Part shown: in pieces, positions 4,267-7,026 of the stretch | Layout of the letters: every line of letters begins with the position of its first letter | How positions within the stretch are numbered: the stretch's first letter is position 1 | Assembly: GCA_947471695.1 (NCBI GenBank) | Contig: CANIWY010000054.1 | Location: 1 to 7,026, forward strand | Origin: Nitrosomonadaceae bacterium | GTDB taxonomy: Bacteria > Pseudomonadota > Gammaproteobacteria > Burkholderiales > Nitrosomonadaceae | DNA: 7,026 bases | Reading direction: 5' to 3' | The notes under the pieces: model-generated | The model's database searches: none | Seen by the model: the letters and a program-made list of their open reading frames with translations, nothing else | Told to the model about the DNA's origin: nothing | Program-made: the position numbers and the translations under genes

Positions 4267-5597
4267 GGTATTTGCTGATCAATCACGATATTAATATTCT
4301 TGTCACCTGGTTTTACTTTCTGACTAAATCCTTGCAAGTCTCCGCTCTCAGGCATGGCCTTGCCTGATTTTGTGATTCTGGCACTGATGATGAGTTGAGG
4401 AACATTGGAGATTTTTAAATCTGGCCGAGCTCCCATTCCATCTGTCAGTAAGAAAGAAGCCGGCAAGTCTCGGACCTTCTTCACCGATATGGCTCGTGGC
4501 ATGGGTGGACCTTCTGTCGCACGAGCAAAGATGAAGAGTGTATCGTCAGGGGATACCTTGCCAGCCAGTGTCGCGCTGAGTGTGACAGTCCCTGTGAGTG
4601 TAGCGCTCGCTGCACCGGCAGCTCCTGCATTCTGGCTTGTTGTGGCAGCCGGACTTGCAGGAGGTGGGCTATTCTGATTGCTGGTGGCTGCTTGGTTCTG
4701 CATCCCGGCCATGGTGCTTCCCTTGCCTGAGGCTAGGGATTTTGCCTCTGTGATGCTCTCCTTAACGGACTGAGCTAGTTTAGACTCAGGAGGGATCTGA
4801 ACCAGTAGTTTCTCCCAGTAATTCGCTGCCTGTTTAAAATTCTTCTGTTCGAAGGCGGCAGTACCCGCCAGGGCCAAGGCTTTAGGATTCTTAGGACTCA
4901 GACTTAATGCCTTATTAACCAGTTCCATCGGCTCCCCCTGAAGGCTCCCACCATTTGTCATTGCGACGATATCTGCATAATCGACAAGTAGCTCAGGACT
5001 CTCAGGGGAGAGCGCAACCACCCGCTCGTAGGCGATCTTAGCCTCATTGAAGCGCTGCATGATGGCATAAGTACGCCCAAGCATGATCCATCCCTCTACA
5101 TCATCTGGCTGTTCCCTGAGACGTGCGATCAGGCTGTCCAGTACCGATGAAAAGTTCTGATGACCCGACTCTGACTCTGACCCCGACATTGGTGATTGTT
5201 GCTCAGGTATGGGCTGTGGTGTTAATCCCTTGGTATTTCCAATCCAGAGATAAAGCGAAACTGCCATGAGCGGTATCGCAAGCATTATGACCGTGATGGT
5301 CGCGATATTGCCGCGATGACTACCAGCTATGACCATGCTCGCAAGAGATTCCTCTTCAGGGACATCCTGAACCATTCTCTGTTGTAACTCACGTTTGCTC
5401 TGGTCGTACTGCTCCTTGCTCAAGACATCGCTCCTGAGGTCCGACTCGAGTTCGGCCAATTGATCGCGATAGATGCTTACATTGGCAGCCTTACGGATGA
5501 CCCCTGTCCGACTTATTCCCTTGCTTAGCAGGGTCGGTACGATGAATAGCAAGGCACCAATAGTCAGAATGCCAGCAACAACCCAAAATGATGTCAT
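4263..5597 (-). CDS. ccmI: CcmI, apocytochrome c chaperone of cytochrome c maturation
   Basis: This encodes a 444-residue inner-membrane protein that captures the C-terminal end of apocytochromes c and hands them to the CcmF/CcmH haem-ligation complex. Helix 1 is at about 5-23 and helix 2 at about 99-118. Between them lies a cytoplasmic helical segment with the family signature VSIYRDQLAELESDL (40-54) and LSKEQYDQSKRELQQRM. The periplasmic part has TPR repeats at about 150-285 (VEGWIMLGRTYAIMQRFNEA, ALALAGTAAFEQKNFKQAANY), then a low-complexity Ala/Gln/Ser/Pro linker at 294-333. A C-terminal beta domain follows (LAGKVSPDDTLFIFARATEG, then LPASFLLTDGMG), typical of the long two-part CcmI. The ATG overlaps the ccmH stop (ATGA). 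The C-terminus IVIDQQIP is complete although foreign pseudogene DNA begins at its stop codon. It is the last gene of the operon, and no good terminator is visible downstream. Confidence 0.95.
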   Translation of the reverse strand: MTSFWVVAGILTIGALLFIVPTLLSKGISRTGVIRKAANVSIYRDQLAELESDLRSDVLSKEQYDQSKRELQQRMVQDVPEEESLASMVIAGSHRGNIATITVIMLAIPLMAVSLYLWIGNTKGLTPQPIPEQQSPMSGSESESGHQNFSSVLDSLIARLREQPDDVEGWIMLGRTYAIMQRFNEAKIAYERVVALSPESPELLVDYADIVAMTNGGSLQGEPMELVNKALSLSPKNPKALALAGTAAFEQKNFKQAANYWEKLLVQIPPESKLAQSVKESITEAKSLASGKGSTMAGMQNQAATSNQNSPPPASPAATTSQNAGAAGAASATLTGTVTLSATLAGKVSPDDTLFIFARATEGPPMPRAISVKKVRDLPASFLLTDGMGARPDLKISNVPQLIISARITKSGKAMPESGDLQGFSQKVKPGDKNINIVIDQQIP

Positions 5598-6094
5598 GCG
5601 TTGTTACCCTTGTCTTCCTTCAGCAGGGACTCTGCATGACGGTGTTGATCTTCTGTTAATGGAGGCTCTTCTACTTGCCTGCGCCGCATCTTTAGATAAA
5701 AGAATAAGATTCCAGCGCCTATCAGGAGAAACGCGAAGGGTCCAATCCATAATAAATAAGTGGTAGGCTTGATGGGAGGGTTATAGAGTACAAAGTCACC
5801 GTAACGTGTGACCAGAAAATCAATGATCTCCTGATCCTTCTTGCCTTCTTTCAACTGTTCTCGAATTTCACGTCTCAAATCATTGGCAAAGTCAGCACGA
5901 GAACCAGCCAGGGATTCGTTCTGACATACCAGGCATCGCAAGTCCTCAGAGAGCGCGAGCATACGCTTTTCGATCACAGGGTCTTCGGCAACTGGAGCAG
6001 CTTCCTTGGCCCAGCTTAGGGGTGAAATCAGAGCAAGAATGAGCAGCAGAGTGATCTGTTTCCTACCACAGGTGTTGAGTAAATCCGGGGTCAT
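5594..6094 (-). CDS. ccmH: CcmH, cytochrome c maturation thiol reductase
   Basis: This encodes a 166-residue membrane-anchored periplasmic protein of the short CcmH (Ccl2/CycL) type, with the TPR part in separate CcmI. Residues 1-29 are a signal peptide (LLLILALISPLSWA, cleavage before Lys30). The redox motif LRCLVCQNESLA puts the active cysteines at 54 and 57. The three-helix domain continues with DLRREIREQLKEGKKDQEI and VTRYGDFVLYNPP, all diagnostic. One C-terminal helix is at about 113-134, followed by a basic, then acidic, cytoplasmic tail. CcmH reduces the disulfide of the apocytochrome CXXCH site, receiving electrons through CcmG, and associates with CcmF. The ATG overlaps the ccmG stop by ATGA, so translation is probably coupled. 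No key residue is missing. Confidence 0.96.
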   Translation of the reverse strand: MTPDLLNTCGRKQITLLLILALISPLSWAKEAAPVAEDPVIEKRMLALSEDLRCLVCQNESLAGSRADFANDLRREIREQLKEGKKDQEIIDFLVTRYGDFVLYNPPIKPTTYLLWIGPFAFLLIGAGILFFYLKMRRRQVEEPPLTEDQHRHAESLLKEDKGNNA

Positions 6095-6615
6095 CCCTGA
6101 AGTTCCTTAATAAGGGGCAGAATTTTTTTCTCTAGTGACTCAATCGTGACCGGACCGATCTGCTTGTGTCGGATGACGCCATTCTTGTCGATGACATAGG
6201 TTTCTGGAACGCCGTAGACACCATAATCAATACCGATTCGACCTTCCGGATCGACCACACTGACGGTATAGGGGTCACCATACTGACCGAGCCATTGCAG
6301 GGCCAGTTCGGGCTTGTCTTTATAATTCAATCCATAGATAGGCACTATTCCAGACTTGGATAGCTCTACCAGGAGGGGGTGTTCTTCACGGCAGGAGACG
6401 CACCAGGATGCCCACACATTCAGTAGCCATACCTTCCCCAGATTGTCCTTTGATGAGAGGATCTGATCTGGCTCATGCAGACGTGGTGACTGAAAGATAG
6501 GTGCTGGCTTGCCGACTAGTGGGGATGGTATCTCACGAGGCTTGAGGCCAAGTCCAACCGCAAGAAAACCCACCAGTACGATAAAGGCTGCCAGGGGCAG
6601 CAGAAAACGCATCAT
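6091..6615 (-). CDS. ccmG: CcmG/DsbE, membrane-anchored thioredoxin-like protein
   Basis: This encodes a 174-residue periplasmic thiol:disulfide oxidoreductase, anchored by an uncleaved N-terminal helix (about 4-24), that passes electrons from DsbD-type proteins to CcmH or apocytochrome c. LLNVWASWCVSCREEHP carries the active cysteines at 72 and 75. The CVSC dipeptide differs from the CPTC/CVPTC forms of enterobacterial DsbE but is within the range I expect for the family. The cis-proline loop is GVPET (Pro137), preceded by IDYGVY, and GKPAPIF (35-41) is the typical entry to the fold. GLNYKD (95-100) is the DsbE-specific segment. Two adjacent ATGs begin the gene; the first (6615) overlaps the ccmF stop as ATGA, so I use it. 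Length is normal. Confidence 0.96.
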   Translation of the reverse strand: MMRFLLPLAAFIVLVGFLAVGLGLKPREIPSPLVGKPAPIFQSPRLHEPDQILSSKDNLGKVWLLNVWASWCVSCREEHPLLVELSKSGIVPIYGLNYKDKPELALQWLGQYGDPYTVSVVDPEGRIGIDYGVYGVPETYVIDKNGVIRHKQIGPVTIESLEKKILPLIKELQG

Positions 6616-7026
6616 CCCTTCTTGCCCCCTGTGGCTAACCGAGTGCTGCTAGAAGTTCTTCCGCCATCCTTCTCCTCGATTGCCGTTTCGATGGGCTTGG
6701 TATTGATCTTTAGACGGTAACGGCGATCGCTCACTGCGAGCATCCCGCCAAAGGCCATTAACAAGCATCCAAACCAGATCCAGTCAACGAAGGGCTTGTG
6801 GTATACCCGTACGACCCAAGCACCATCCTCCAGAGGTTCCCCCAAGGCAACATACAGATCACGTATGAAACCGGTATCAATCGCGGGCTCAGTCATGGCC
6901 ATTCCGGATGCATTGTAGGTACGTTTTTCTGGCTGCATCACACGGATCTTCTCGCCATTGCGAAGGATTTCGATATCACCCCTCATTGCCGAGTAATTAG
7001 GTCCAGTGACGGGACTGGCGCCGGTA
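6612..7026 (-). CDS. ccmF: CcmF, cytochrome c haem lyase subunit (C-terminal part, runs off the window)
   Basis: The last 137 residues of CcmF, the large multi-helix inner-membrane protein that attaches haem to apocytochrome c, are present. The open frame continues to the window edge, so the internal ATG at 6986 is not the start. Visible landmarks are VTGPNYSAMRG at the cut end, PEKRTY, MTEPAIDTGFIRDLYVALGE, and WVVRVYHKPFVDWIWFG. These belong to the final periplasmic domain, which has the conserved haem-side His (in YHKPF), and are followed by the last helix (about WIWFGCLLMAFGGMLAV) and the DRRYR end motif. A hydrophilic tail of about 33 residues, rich in Lys, Gly and Ser, follows. It overlaps ccmG by four bases. 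Most of the gene, including the WWD domain, lies beyond position 7026. Confidence 0.96.
   Translation of the reverse strand, partial: TGASPVTGPNYSAMRGDIEILRNGEKIRVMQPEKRTYNASGMAMTEPAIDTGFIRDLYVALGEPLEDGAWVVRVYHKPFVDWIWFGCLLMAFGGMLAVSDRRYRLKINTKPIETAIEEKDGGRTSSSTRLATGGKKG

Noticed and set aside
4405..4677. 90-codon + strand open frame inside ccmI
   Set aside because: It is antisense to the Ala-rich linker and C-terminal domain of ccmI, where biased codons keep the opposite frame open.
5473..5766. 97-codon + strand open frame across the ccmH/ccmI junction
   Set aside because: It is antisense to two confidently identified genes with an ATGA overlap; no independent support.

Overview
The window looks like a chromosomal segment of a Gram-negative proteobacterium, beta or gamma. 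The evidence is a System I cytochrome c maturation operon with classical CcmG, CcmH and CcmI proteins, proteobacterial signal peptides and a NemA-type old yellow enzyme. I cannot fix the genus from sequence alone. The right third is well-kept core DNA. The left two thirds are a loose accessory stretch in which intact small genes alternate with decayed ones.

Layout. Positions 1-760 are mobile-element debris: a 294-bp element with inverted ends that carries only the two extremities of an IS3-family transposase, abutting a broken IS200-type tnpA whose left-end hairpins survive. Positions 854-1487 hold two small hypothetical genes, one cytoplasmic and low-complexity on the + strand, one exported on the - strand. 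A SemiSWEET sugar transporter gene lies at 1725-1985. A gene-poor gap follows, containing a degraded 3' end of a umuC-like gene on the - strand. Positions 2435-3981 hold a cysteine-rich exported protein and, 53 bp further on, a NemA-like FMN ene-reductase in the same direction. Positions 4034-4266 are a frameshifted, truncated urtA/livK-type substrate-binding protein gene, which runs into the stop codon of ccmI. From 4263 to the right edge, on the - strand, lies the end of the operon ccmF-ccmG-ccmH-ccmI, with every junction an ATGA stop/start overlap.

How the genes work together. CcmG (thioredoxin-like), CcmH (LRCxxC reductase) and CcmI (apocytochrome chaperone) keep the CXXCH cysteines of apocytochrome c reduced and deliver them to CcmF for haem ligation in the periplasm. 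The rest is not an evident pathway. The OYE and the Cys-rich exported protein may be co-transcribed, and the SemiSWEET stands alone.

I see no CRISPR, toxin-antitoxin, phage-defence or biosynthetic system, and nothing I would call a new multi-gene system. The main points of interest are the nested or abutting mobile-element relics, four decayed genes within about 4.3 kb next to an intact ccm operon, loss of a normally conserved FMN-phosphate arginine in the OYE, and a few small exported proteins I cannot name.
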